This document shows, piece by piece, positions 55,479-64,000 of a DNA stretch of 64,000 nucleotides; within the stretch, counting starts at the first letter, position 1, and each line of letters begins with the position of its first letter. The position numbers and the translations under genes are program-made. Below the pieces are notes generated by a model, which was not told the DNA's origin, did not search any database, and worked only from the letters and a program-made list of their open reading frames with translations. The DNA lies in contig CAJNDS010002073.1 of assembly GCA_905221605.1 (NCBI GenBank), positions 641,701 to 705,700 of the forward strand, written 5' to 3'. The stretch comes from Symbiodinium natans. Lineage: Eukaryota > Sar > Dinophyceae > Suessiales > Symbiodiniaceae.

Positions 55479-55565
55479 GGTTTAGGGTTTAGGGTTTAGG
55501 GTTTAGGGTTTAGGGTTTAGGGTTTAGGGTTTAGGGTTTAGGGTTTAGGGTTTAGGGTTTAGGGT
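55473..55565 (+). repeat. TTTAGGG tract supplying the carrier stop codon
   Basis: About 13 units. The in-frame TAG at 55476-55478 is the TAG of the first TTTAGGG. Confidence 0.9.
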
Positions 55566-56042
55566 CAGTATCTCAACCTTTTACCCTGAACCCTCAGCCC
55601 TTTCGGGCTTTGTTCAGGGCCCCCGCACCTCCGCTCGAAAGGATACCCCCCAAAGAACCGAAGACCCGAAGTAGTCGGGTATTCTTCTTTTGTCATCCTA
55701 AAGTTCAGGGTTTAGGGTTATGGAACCTTCAAGGATCTTTCTACATGTGTCAGCGGTCTTTTTAGCACAAACCCTAAACCCGAAACCCGAAAACCTAAAC
55801 CCTAAACCCTAAGCCCTAAACCCTAAACCCAAACCCTAAGCCCTAAATCCTAAACCCTAAACCCAACGCTTGCCTATCTGCATAGCCCAAGGTGAGCACT
55901 CGGCCAGCAGCTCTCTCCGCGGTGTGGCTGGCTTTTGCGTTTTGAAAGGGTGTTAGGGCCGATGGAAGGCTCCAACCCCTACTAAATCCCAGGGTTCAGG
56001 GTTCAGGGTTTAGGGTTTAGGGTTTAGGGATAGAGACCCCAA

Positions 56043-56198
56043 ATGACAGTTTCGGCCACAGTTTCTGAGAGAGCCTTTTGCCGAGCAAACATGACATGTC
56101 GCGGCGTCCGCGCTTGCAAGCGCGGGGCCACGGGCGACGCAGTTTTAAGGACCTCAAAACAGCTACCGACAGACGCCTACCGGATTATGAGAGACATG
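56043..56198 (+). CDS. Candidate first exon, unidentified protein
   Basis: ATG followed by 52 codons ending in RIMRDM with a GC donor at 56199. C-element C4 begins 10 bp later, so the exon would be followed by a C-element intron. The sequence starts MTVSATVSERAFCRAN; it is Arg/Cys-rich with no recognised domain. It could open the gene downstream of the carrier. Confidence 0.4.
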
Positions 56199-56207
56199 GC
56201 CATAAGA

Positions 56208-56300
56208 TCTAGGACCCGGAGTAGGCCCTTTATTTGTTTTTTTAAGGGTTGGGGTTACCTTATATTCAAAAAGGGTACCTTTTATTCTCCTGGCTCCTGC
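56208..56300. mobile_element. C-element copy C4, 5' part
   Basis: TCTAGGACCCGGAGTAGGCC then CTTTATTTGTTTTTTTAAGG: the uninterrupted counterpart of the insertion site in C1. It begins 10 bp after a likely GC donor. Confidence 0.8.
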
Positions 56301-57249
56301 TGAAGTTGCTTGCAGTACAGGGTGGTTCGGAGCTGACTTCGTTTCCGGGTCCTATGCAGGATCCGGTCTGTTGTCCGACGCACAGACCCATCTTCATGTT
56401 CCCTAATCCCCTGGCGGTTTAGGGTTTAGGATGTAGGGTTTAGGGTTTTCAATCAGCACTCTACCCAGTACAAAAGCATCAGCTTCCTCCCAAAAACCCT
56501 TTAACAAAAGCCCTAAACCCTCGCTGTAGGGTGTAGGCTATAGATAAGGGTGTCTTTAAGGGTACATGTTGAGTCCAGGCATAGCCTACAGCCTGAACCG
56601 TGAGGCTTTAGCGTCGGAAAGGGAGGGTGATTCTCTGGAGCCTATCTGAAGGGAGGCCCTAAACCCTAAACAATGAAACCCTAAACCCTAAAGCAGCTCT
56701 ACATAGCTCTTCCTACGCCTTATTCAGCAGCCCCGAAACTTGGAGAATAGGACGACTTCCTACCCTAAACCCTAAACACCTTAGTAAAGCGATGGGTCTG
56801 TGTCGACCAGCAACTCTTGGTTACCTCAAATGATGCAAGCGACAGAGCGACAGCAAAAAAAAAAAACAGAGCTTCAACTTCAACCCTACGCCCTAAACCC
56901 TAAACCCTAAACCCTAAACCCTAAACCCTAAACCCCAAACCCCAAACCCTAAACCCTAAACCCTAAACCCTAAACCCCACCACAAGCCGGATCCCGAACA
57001 CTTGTAGCTAGCTAAAGCCTTAACACTCGAGTAAGTAATCTTCAACTTGTTTGTGGCGTACGGCGTTGTGGGGTCTAGGGGTTTTAGGGCTTAGGGCTTT
57101 TCAACTGTTCTGTGGTGCGGAGCGTTTTAGGGTTTAGAGGTTTAGGGGCTCGGGGGCTTGGAGTTTGTTTAAGCTTCTGTGGTATAGAGCAGTTTTGGGT
57201 TAAGGGTTTTGGGGTCGTGCAACTCTTTCGTGGTGTAGAGTGTTTTAGT

Positions 57250-57404
57250 CGGAGGCTTATGGTACTTAAAAACAAACTATAACTCTACTTATAACCATAT
57301 TAGGGCACTTAAGGGGCTTATGAGTGGGTTAGAAGTACAGTTATCCTAAACCCTAAACGCTAAACACTAAACCCTAAACCAATAAAACCATGAACCTCCA
57401 AGTA
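57250..57404. mobile_element. A-element copy A7 with telomeric insertion
   Basis: Right half interrupted at about 57345-57380 by degenerate CCCTAAA units; the terminal TGAACCTCCAAGTA is intact. Confidence 0.83.
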
Positions 57405-57479
57405 GGTTTAGGGGCTTAGGGGTTTTGAATCCCAATGCACTCCCAAAGGTCGACCTGTCGTTCTCCTAGTGTAGCGGCA

Positions 57480-57620
57480 TTGGGTTTAGGGTTTAGGGTT
57501 TAGGGTTTAGGGTTTAGGGTTTAGGGTTTAGGGTTTAGGGTTTAGGGTTTAGGGTTTAGGGTTTAGGGTTTAGGGTTTAGGGTTTAGGGTTTAGGGTTTA
57601 GGGTTTAGGGTTTAGGGTTG
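57480..57620 (+). repeat. TTTAGGG tract
   Basis: About 19 perfect units, among the longest pure tracts. Confidence 0.97.
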
Positions 57621-57699
57621 TGAACCCCTATGACGTCCCCCAAAGGCTAGGTCTTTAGTTCTTCTGGGAAGCTGGAACAAGCACCCCAGACCCTTTAAT

Positions 57700-57825
57700 T
57701 TGTTCCCCCTTATACTAACAGTCCTTAAATGTGATTATAGTAACCCCTTTTATCATCCCCATCAAGGACTACAATAGGGGGTACTATAGTCCCAGTTAAG
57801 GACTGTTAGTACCAGGTATTCCAAG
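57700..57825. mobile_element. B-element copy B5
   Basis: CTTATACTAACAGTCC left arm and AAGGACTGTTAGTACC right arm with a duplicated centre. Confidence 0.83.
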
Positions 57826-58600
57826 GGAAGCCTACTATTAGGGGTCTGTGTTAACCCTAAAACCTGAGACCTGAACCCTAAACCCTAAACCCTAAACCCT
57901 GAACCCTAAGGTTTAACCTTATTTTGGTAAACCCCCCATAGAATGCCTGAATCCTGTGGCTGCAGGCCGGCGGCCTTCGTATGGCTGAGTGCTTTCGCGC
58001 GGGAGCGGATTTAAACGTGGGTTAAGGTGGTTTAGGATTTAGGGTGTGGGGTTTAGGGTTTAGAGTTTAGGGTTTAGGGTTTATTCTTTAGGGTTTAGGG
58101 TTTAGGGTTTAAGGTTCAGGGTTTAGGGTTTAGGGTTTAGGGTTTAGGGTTTAGGGTTAGGTGTTTCAGGATTACTGTTGTAGGGTTTGTTTGGGTTTTT
58201 TTGGTAGTTTAGGCTAGTGTCGGGTGCTGACTACTGTGGCCAAACCGCTAGAACTCACACTCGAAACCTGAATCCCTGAACCCAAAGCCTGAGCGTTCGG
58301 CAGGAGGGGCGTTGAACCCTAAACCCTAAACCCTAAACCCTAAACCCTAAAGAGTGGGTTATATCGAATTCAAACTCCCAGGGCCCCTAAATTTCGGACT
58401 CCATACCTCCTGAGTTTTTAAGGCTTTAGGCCCTTCGGCTGTAGTGTTTACCTCAGGGCTCCAAGTATATACATCATACCTACATTGGGGTCTAATGTCT
58501 GTAGATAATTGTAAACGCTTGCGCGCGCCGCCTCGGCAGCCGGGCCGGCCCCAGGACAGGAAATCGCAAAAAAATGGAGGAAGGGCAGAGGGGTCAAAGG

Positions 58601-58760
58601 GGGGGGTGGGGGGGGGGGGGGGGTGGGGTTGGGGGGGGGGGGTTGGGGTGGGGGGGGGGGTGGGGGGGGGGTGGTGGGGGGGTGCGGGGGGGGTGCGGGG
58701 GGGAGGCACTCCCCCTGTAGGAGCCACCGACAGGGGGGGGGGTCCCACAGGGCGGGGGGG
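58601..58760 (+). repeat. G-rich low-complexity block
   Basis: GGGGT/GGGGGT runs upstream of candidate exon 58830. Confidence 0.93.
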
Positions 58761-58829
58761 GGGGGTGGCGTCAGAAAATCTGGCATGGGGGGAAGGGTTG
58801 GGTTAGGGGGAAGGAGGCCCGATCCGGGT

Positions 58830-59075
58830 CTGCTTGTTCCAGACGCTTCTCGGCAGGAAGCCGATCCGAATACCTGCTTTGGGCTGTTTGGAGGGTCCGG
58901 GTTCAGGCTTCCCTTTAGGGATTTGTCCCACGTGGCAGGCGTACTGTCAGGCTCTGCATGCAAGGAAGCTTTGGCGGCTCTCGTGGGTCTGAGCCTGCAT
59001 GAGTGCCCGACTTTAGGTGAAAATGGGGCGTCTGCTTTCGATTGCCGCTTGCGAGTCTCTTGCAACTGTTGCTGA
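58830..59075 (+). CDS. Candidate terminal exon, unidentified protein
   Basis: A repeat-free frame ends at TGA 59073-59075. It contains DASRQEADPNTCFGLFGG, AGVLSGSACKEALAALVG and LHECPTLGENGASAFD. The same frame runs upstream into a poly-G region, which is probably intronic. Possible 3' end of the gene starting at 56043. Confidence 0.35.
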   Translation: MLVPDASRQEADPNTCFGLFGGSGFRLPFRDLSHVAGVLSGSACKEALAALVGLSLHECPTLGENGASAFDCRLRVSCNCC

Positions 59076-59286
59076 AGTAACGCAAGGCCAGCTATTGAGG
59101 TGTCGGGTTTAGGGTTAAGGGTTGAGGGCCTGTGAGGTTAAGGGCGTGAACTGCAAGAAAACCCAGAGTCCGCGTCACCCTTTCTGATCATGCAAGGGTT
59201 AGAAGGGGATAAGATTAAAAATCATTGGGTAGGCCCTTGGAGCATTTCTTTCCCTCCCTTGTTGGGTCTAAGAGGAGCCTTTTTGG

Positions 59287-59415
59287 TATATGGGTGTTTA
59301 CGACATTCGGGGTACCTTACTAGGGTCCTGATTAGAAGGGGATCCTACTATTTGACGGACTATATTCGGGGTCCCTTATCATTTGACGGTCTATATTAGG
59401 GGTCCCTTATTGTCG
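59287..59415. mobile_element. N-like element with internal direct repeat
   Basis: GGGTGTTTACGACATTCGG left and TTGTCGTAAACCCCCACA right arms. Two tandem copies of about 31 bp (ATTTGACGG...GGTCCCTTAT) are inside. Confidence 0.72.
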
Positions 59416-59549
59416 TAAACCCCCACATGATTCGGAAGATTTGAAGATTAAAGTGCCAGCCTGGGTAAGCAAACCCTAAACCCGAAACCCTAAACCCTAA
59501 ACCCTAAACCCTAAACCCTAAACCCTAAACCCTAAGTTAGCATCCTGAG

Positions 59550-59698
59550 GCTCCACAAAAAGAGTTCCAAGCCGCTGTCAAAGACACTCGACATCTTAAG
59601 CTCATCCCAGGTGGACCTCTACGTGAATGATAAGAGAGAGCTGGCTTTTGGGCCGCAGCAGGGGGAGTTGACTCACTTCAGGCTTTCGGAGTTTGAAG
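59550..59698 (+). CDS. Candidate exon, unidentified protein
   Basis: CTGAG|G acceptor, frame LHKKSSKPLSKTLDILSS then VDLYVNDKRELAFGPQ and ELTHFRLSEFE, and GC donor at 59699. A CCCTAAA tract is immediately upstream. Family unknown, but splice grammar and composition are convincing. Confidence 0.42.
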
Positions 59699-59904
59699 GC
59701 TTTGGGAAGACCCCAAACCCTAAATTCTTAACCCTAAAACCCTTAGCCCTTTTAGGCTTTATGTCTGAAATTGCCTGCCGAAACCTAACCCACCCACCCA
59801 CCCACCCACCCCCATACTCGACTACAAATTTCAGACGCGTCAAACCTCAAGCTCAAAGCCCTTATTCCCCTTTGTGTATTGTTTAGGGTTTAGCAGAGGA
59901 CTAG

Positions 59905-59965
59905 GACCCAGACTAGGTACTTATTCCCTTTTCTTGGGGTTTGGGTTCCCTCATAAGGGCACGAT
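59905..59965. mobile_element. C-element fragment C5
   Basis: CTAGGACCCAGACTAGG and the following TTATTCCCTTTTCTTGGGG match the left half of the C family. Confidence 0.7.
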
Positions 59966-60699
59966 TTGGGTGGTGCTCCAGTACGCCCCGGCGCCCCGGC
60001 GCCCCGTTCATGGGCTTATGGGTTTAGGGTTTGAGGGTTTGAGGGTTTGAGGGTTTGAGGGTTAAAGGGTTCGGGCCTTCAAGCTTTAGGGTTTTAGGTC
60101 ATCATGATGTCGGCTTTATGGCGGGGTGGGGGTAAGCCCAAACACCCTAAACCTTGTTAACCCTGTAAACCCCTATAAACCCTAAACTCTAAGCCCCCTA
60201 AACCCTAAAACCCTAAAACCCTAAAACCCTAAACCCTAAACCCTAAACCCTAAACCCTAAACCCTAAACCCTAAACCCTAAACCCTAAACCCTACTTTAG
60301 GGGTTTGAGGACCCCAACCCAAGCTTCGAACCTTTGTGCCTGATGGCTTGGGGTCCCCGACGAGGCCTACATGAAGGTCCAAGACATTGCAAGAGCATCT
60401 TGCCCTTTTAGGGTTGAGGGTTTAGGGTTTAGGGTTTAGGGTTTAGGGTTTAGGGTTTAGGGTTTAGGGCTCAGGGTTCAGGGCTTAGGGTTTAGGGCTT
60501 AGGGCTTGGGGTTTAGGGCTTACGGTTTATAGGGATTATAGTGTTCAAGGCTCAGTGTGTATAGGGTTTCAGGCTTCGGGTTTAGAGGGTTCAGGGTTGT
60601 AGGGCTTAGGGTTGAAAGGGCTTCGGGCGTAGGGCTTTATAAGGTTTACGATTTAGGTCTGGTGGCTCCGGGCGGTGAACTGTAACCCTACCGGGGAGT

Positions 60700-60815
60700 T
60701 ACGGTTTAGGGTTTAGGGTTTAGGGTTTAGGGTTTAGGGTTTAGGGTTTAGGGTTTAGGGTTTAGGGTTTAGGGTTTAGGGTTTAGGGTTTAGGGTTTAG
60801 GGTTTAGGGTTTAGG
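60700..60815 (+). repeat. TTTAGGG tract
   Basis: About 16 perfect units. Confidence 0.97.
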
Positions 60816-60909
60816 GAGTGAGGGTTCTCTATTTAATCACTTGAAAGGTTGTGCACGAAAGATGTCAGGCCTCATTCTCGTATGTTGCTCGTTTTTGAGA
60901 TCAACTTAT

Positions 60910-60957
60910 TCTGCGTGCGTGCGTGCGTGCGTACATGCATGCATGCATGGATGTATG

Positions 60958-60988
<31 letters not shown>

Positions 60989-61005
60989 CATTAATGACGT
61001 ATGTG

Positions 61006-61036
<31 letters not shown>

Positions 61037-61075
61037 ATACATATGTGACGACGTATGTGTATATATATATATACA
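60910..61075 (+). repeat. GTGC/ATGT/TA microsatellite cluster
   Basis: GCGT, GCAT, ATGT, TA and TG runs in succession, with a second TATATA block. Confidence 0.95.
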
Positions 61076-61196
61076 GGTACAGCTACCTAGTGTTTTTAGC
61101 TACCTAGTGTTTTTTTTGTTATCATATCCGACTCTTGCAAGAGCATGTTCCAGCCGTAGCTTTCTCAAGGTGTGGGGCCTTCCGGCCCTCAAAGCA

Positions 61197-61305
61197 AACC
61201 CTAAACCCTAAACCCTAAACCCTAAACCCTAAACCCTAAACCCTAAACCTAAACCCTAAACCCTAAACCCTAAACCCTAAACCTAAACCCTAAACCCTAA
61301 ACCCG
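61197..61305 (-). repeat. CCCTAAA tract
   Basis: About 15 units with two 6-bp CCTAAA slips, upstream of candidate exon 61326. Confidence 0.95.
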
Positions 61306-61325
61306 AATCCCCGGAAGTTGTTAAG

Positions 61326-61417
61326 GCCACATCGGTGGGGGTGAAGACCGCTGACTGGCACACGGCGCCCATGGAGGACAAGTGGAGCCGCCGCGCTTGG
61401 CACTTGTACAGTGCAGG
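61326..61417 (+). CDS. Candidate exon, unidentified protein
   Basis: TTAAG|G acceptor, frame ATSVGVKTADWHTAPMED then KWSRRAWHLYSA. The likely GT donor at 61418 is the beginning of a GTTTGGGGTTTAGGG tract. CCCTAAA repeats lie upstream. Confidence 0.42.
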
Positions 61418-61657
61418 GTTTGGGGTTTAGGGTAAGGGTTTAGGGTTTTGGGTTTAGGGTTTAGGGTTTAGGGTTTAGGGTTTGTGTAGGGTGTGATGTT
61501 CAGTTCCCTAGCTGTTGGTCCCTGTTTCAGGGTCCGCGTGTTCATGCGGTCTTGACCCAAAGCAACACAGGAGCCTGAATAAGTACCAATATCATAGCAC
61601 AGTATGAGACGGACGTTAAATTCACACCGAATGTGTTTGGCCACAAGCGGCCGTCAC

Positions 61658-61682
61658 CTCTCTCTCTCTCTCTCGCTCTCGT

Positions 61683-61713
<31 letters not shown>

Positions 61714-61742
61714 GTCTCTGTCTCTGTCTCTGTCTCTGTCTT
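61658..61742 (+). repeat. CT and CTCTGT microsatellite
   Basis: CT run then about six CTCTGT units. Confidence 0.95.
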
Positions 61743-62071
61743 TGTTCCCTAAGCCTGGTACCGTGAACACACCCAGAATCGTTAGCCCGAAGCCGCGACT
61801 TCATCTTCTTGTCCTTCACCCGCGGTTTTGTAGTTGCAGGGTCTCCCTGCGGGCCCCGACCCAACCTTTTTGGGGCGGTTTTGGGGGTTGGGGCTCCGGG
61901 TTTCGGGTTTCAGGGGTTTTGGCAACTGATTCTGGGCACTCGGATCATGAAGCCTAGCCCAAAGCCACCAAAGCCCCGGAGCCCTCTGCAGAAAACGATT
62001 GCAGTAGGTTTCGAGATCTTCTTTGCGCAGCAAAGGCGATTCGGTTCCCAAACTTCAAAAGCCACCTTAAG

Positions 62072-62162
62072 ACGTTCCCCCGTATACTAGCAGTCCTTAA
62101 TTGGGATAAGAATAGAGGGTACCATAGTCCCGATATAGGACTGCAAGGGGGAACATCCCAAC
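62072..62162. mobile_element. B-element copy B6
   Basis: GTTCCCCCGTATACTAGCAG left arm and GGACTGCAAGGGGGAAC right arm. Confidence 0.83.
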
Positions 62163-62386
62163 CTACACCCCGGAGTCCCCGTCAGCCTAACCCGACAATC
62201 CCAAAGCCGCATCGTGAAGAGCTCTCAACCTCCATGCCTAAACCCCCAAACCCCACACCCAAGACCCCCACAACCCCCACAACCTCCACAATCCCCCCCC
62301 CCCCCCCCCAAACCCCAAACCCCAAACTCTAAACCCTAAACCCCAGACCCTAAACTTAAGACCCCAGCCAAACCCCGGATCACCAG

Positions 62387-62440
62387 GTGGTTTGAAGTTG
62401 GCGAAGACTGGGAGTGCAACCCAGAGTCGGGATCTCATGG
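62387..62440 (+). CDS. Candidate exon, unidentified protein
   Basis: CACCAG|G acceptor, frame WFEVGEDWECNPESGSHG. Trp/acid-rich, no repeats. Probably in the same gene as 61326 and 62999. Confidence 0.4.
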
Positions 62441-62734
62441 GCGGCGGTAGGGGTTTGAGGGGCTTTAGGGTTTAGGGCTTGAGGGGGTTCAGGGTTCACC
62501 ACAGGGGGGGGGGGGTGGATGTGGGGGCGGGGGGGGGGGCTTTTGAGGAGTCTATTTGCAAAGGCGGTCTTCGCTTCTAAGTAGGATCATCCCTACAGTA
62601 CAGAAAAGTCCCTAAGACAGGCCTGCAAGGCAGCTCTTAGACTCGGGGTGAAAGGCGTACGAAGTGTTGCAAGTTTTTTCCACAAGAAAAGGGCTGAAGG
62701 TCCGGGGTTCCGGCGTTTTTTGCAAAATGTATAC

Positions 62735-62812
62735 GGGTCGAATTAGGCTCCCTTTCAGGGGAGTCCCATCATGGTACGGCACCCTTTAACAAAGGACCCC
62801 AAAAGGGACTTT
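62735..62812. mobile_element. F-element copy F5, right end abutting a telomeric tract
   Basis: GAATTAGGCTCCCTTTCAGG, TGGTACGGCACCC, CCCAAAAGGGACTTTATTG, then directly GGGTTTAGGG. The final arm is missing. Confidence 0.75.
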
Positions 62813-62998
62813 ATTGGGGTTTAGGGTTTAGGGTTTAGGTTTTAGGGTTTAGGGTTTATTGGAGAGAGACAGAGACAGAGAGCGAGAGGGAGAGAGAACT
62901 GCGCACATGGCGTCAGACAAAGAGAGAAGGACTTGGGGCCCCTTGAAGCCGTTTGCTCCACAAACCCTCAACCCTAAACCCTAAACCCTAAACCGCAG

Positions 62999-63049
62999 GC
63001 TCGATGACCAGTATTTGGAGCAGCTGGCCAGCTGGGCCACTTGTCCTTT
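62999..63049 (+). CDS. Candidate exon, unidentified protein
   Basis: CGCAG|G acceptor directly after a CCCTAAA tract, frame LDDQYLEQLASWATCP, GC donor at about 63050, then TTTAGGG downstream. The splice grammar is the same as in the verified genes. Confidence 0.42.
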
Positions 63050-63292
63050 GCTTTGGGGGTTGAGAGCTTCTACTGCCGAGGGTTTAGGGTTTAGGGTTGA
63101 GAGTTGTTTTCAAGAGCCCTGGCGTTGTGACCGTTTGATCCTAAACGCCCCAAACGATGACAGCTTTAGGAGCCTTTACAGCTGAAGCCTAAAAGCGTTC
63201 GACACTTTCGGGCGCTTGCTTGAGTATGGGTAAAGGAACCGCAACTTACAGAACCGCTGGCCATGTCTGCAAGTTAGCATTCGTGGAAGGCT

Positions 63293-63390
63293 TTGGGATG
63301 TCTCCCCTTATACTAACAGTCCTTAATCGGGATCATAGTACCCCCCCCCCCCCCCTAAACCCTAAACCCTGAACCCTACTATAATGGCTT
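63293..63390. mobile_element. B-element copy B7 interrupted by telomeric repeat
   Basis: Left arm intact up to ATAGTACCCCC, then a C-run plus CCCTAAA units, then TACTATAATGG of the element centre. The right arm is lost. Confidence 0.8.
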
Positions 63391-63789
63391 CGAACATATG
63401 TGGATGGAAGATGGGGAGCCTCAGGATTCTCGACCCTAAGCCTTGCGGTTTAGGGTTTACGGTTTAGGGGTTTGGGGTTTAGGGTTGAGGGGTTTAGGGT
63501 TTAGGGTTTGGGGTTTGGGGTTTAGGGTTTAGGGTTGAGGGGTTTAGGGTTTCGGGTTTAGGGTTTAGGGTTTAGGGTTTAGGCTCTAAGCCCCAAAAGC
63601 AACCCTAGGGCCTACAGACGTCAAGCGGCTTTGACTTTGCTTGTAAGCACCTAACCTGTGAAACCCAAACGCTGAACCTTCAACATTCCAACTTTCTTCG
63701 CATGACGCTCCAAACAAGACTTCGCGTGAAGCCCCTAGTCTTATGAACATCCTTAGAGTGGGACTTTCTGGACAAGGGGTCAGCCCTGA

Positions 63790-64000
63790 ACCCTAAACCC
63801 TAAAAACCCTAAACCCTCTAAACCCTCTAAACCCTCTAAACCCTCTAAACCCTCTAAACCCTCTAAACCCTCTAAACCCTCTAAACCCTCTAAACCCTCT
63901 AAACCCTCTAAACCCTCTAAACCCCCTAAACCCTCTAAACCCTCTAAACCCTCTAAACCCTCTAAACCCTCTAAACCCTCTAAACCCTCTAAACCCTCTA
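63790..64000 (-). repeat. CCCTCTAAA nonamer array at window end
   Basis: About 22 copies of the 9-bp unit CCCTCTAAA. The array runs off the window, so its true length is unknown. Confidence 0.95.

Noticed and set aside
60694-60819. Possible 6-bp target duplication (GGGAGT) around the TTTAGGG tract
   Set aside because: Too short and G-rich to separate from chance next to a GGG-bearing repeat. The same applies to GTCTAGGG around 30358-30456.
1-64000. True chromosome end (terminal telomere)
   Set aside because: Tracts occur throughout in both orientations, interrupted by genes, and no uninterrupted terminal array is present; the array at 63.8-64.0 kb is a 9-mer variant.
1-64000. Dinoflagellate spliced-leader relics
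   Set aside because: I looked for the TTTTGGCTCAAG core at gene starts and did not find it, so retroposed mRNA origin is not supported for these genes.
1-64000. Plant or chromerid origin, suggested by the TTTAGGG repeat
   Set aside because: The repeat alone would allow it, but predominantly GC/GA donors, AG|G acceptors, introner-like elements and the UBL-ankyrin protein fit dinoflagellates much better.

Overview
The window looks like nuclear DNA of a dinoflagellate, probably Suessiales or a Symbiodiniaceae relative. Four signs support this. (1) The plant/dinoflagellate-type telomere heptamer TTTAGGG/CCCTAAA occurs in well over 100 interstitial tracts (ITS), in both orientations. (2) Splice donors are mostly GC and GA rather than GT, and every modelled acceptor is AG followed by G. 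(3) One gene has a ubiquitin-like N-terminus followed by ankyrin repeats, a common dinoflagellate architecture. (4) All genes anchored by homology lie on the + strand, like a unidirectional dinoflagellate gene cluster. Single-frame ORFs are mostly repeat shadows. The real genes are shattered into exons of about 20-80 nt (terminal exons longer) separated by introns from under 200 bp to nearly 2 kb.

Three genes can be assembled by eye with consistent reading frame and family homology. The first is a UBL-ankyrin gene (12317-13975, 5 exons, 241 aa). The second is a dual-specificity protein phosphatase (about 22611-28243, 9 firm exons, catalytic motif HCTRGVSRS split by a GA-AG intron). The third is a mitochondrial 2-oxoglutarate/malate-type carrier of the SLC25 family (39040-55478, 18 exons, about 288 aa, all three carrier signatures). 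In between are many short, open, coding-like islands flanked by repeats and often by AG|G. They are listed as candidate exons of unidentified genes (0.5-10.5 kb, 14.3-15.7 kb, 18.7-22.0 kb, 30-37.8 kb, 56.0-59.1 kb, 59.5-63.1 kb).

The introns are built from two layers. The first is several families of short palindromic MITE-like elements (A-N below). At least one copy is an exact introner: its terminal inverted repeats coincide with the splice sites. The second is telomeric tracts inserted into introns and into the MITEs. All 29 introns of the three anchored genes contain telomeric-type repeat. Several tracts show how they arrived: flanking target duplications of 17, 21 and 29 bp, with uninterrupted paralogues elsewhere in the window. 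In the ankyrin gene the inserted tract plus its duplication forms a whole intron with GA-AG borders, which suggests intron birth by telomeric-DNA insertion.

The most striking pattern is polarity. CCCTAAA tends to lie upstream of an exon and TTTAGGG downstream. Exons are therefore bracketed like telomere-capped molecules, and introns read TTTAGGG...CCCTAAA (about 14 introns against 1 in the reverse order). This could reflect splicing selection (G-runs at donors, CUAAA branch-like motifs at acceptors, or hairpins that loop out the intron), or telomere-capped fragment joining. No rRNA, tRNA, CRISPR or bacterial features were seen. All splice models are manual and lack transcript support.
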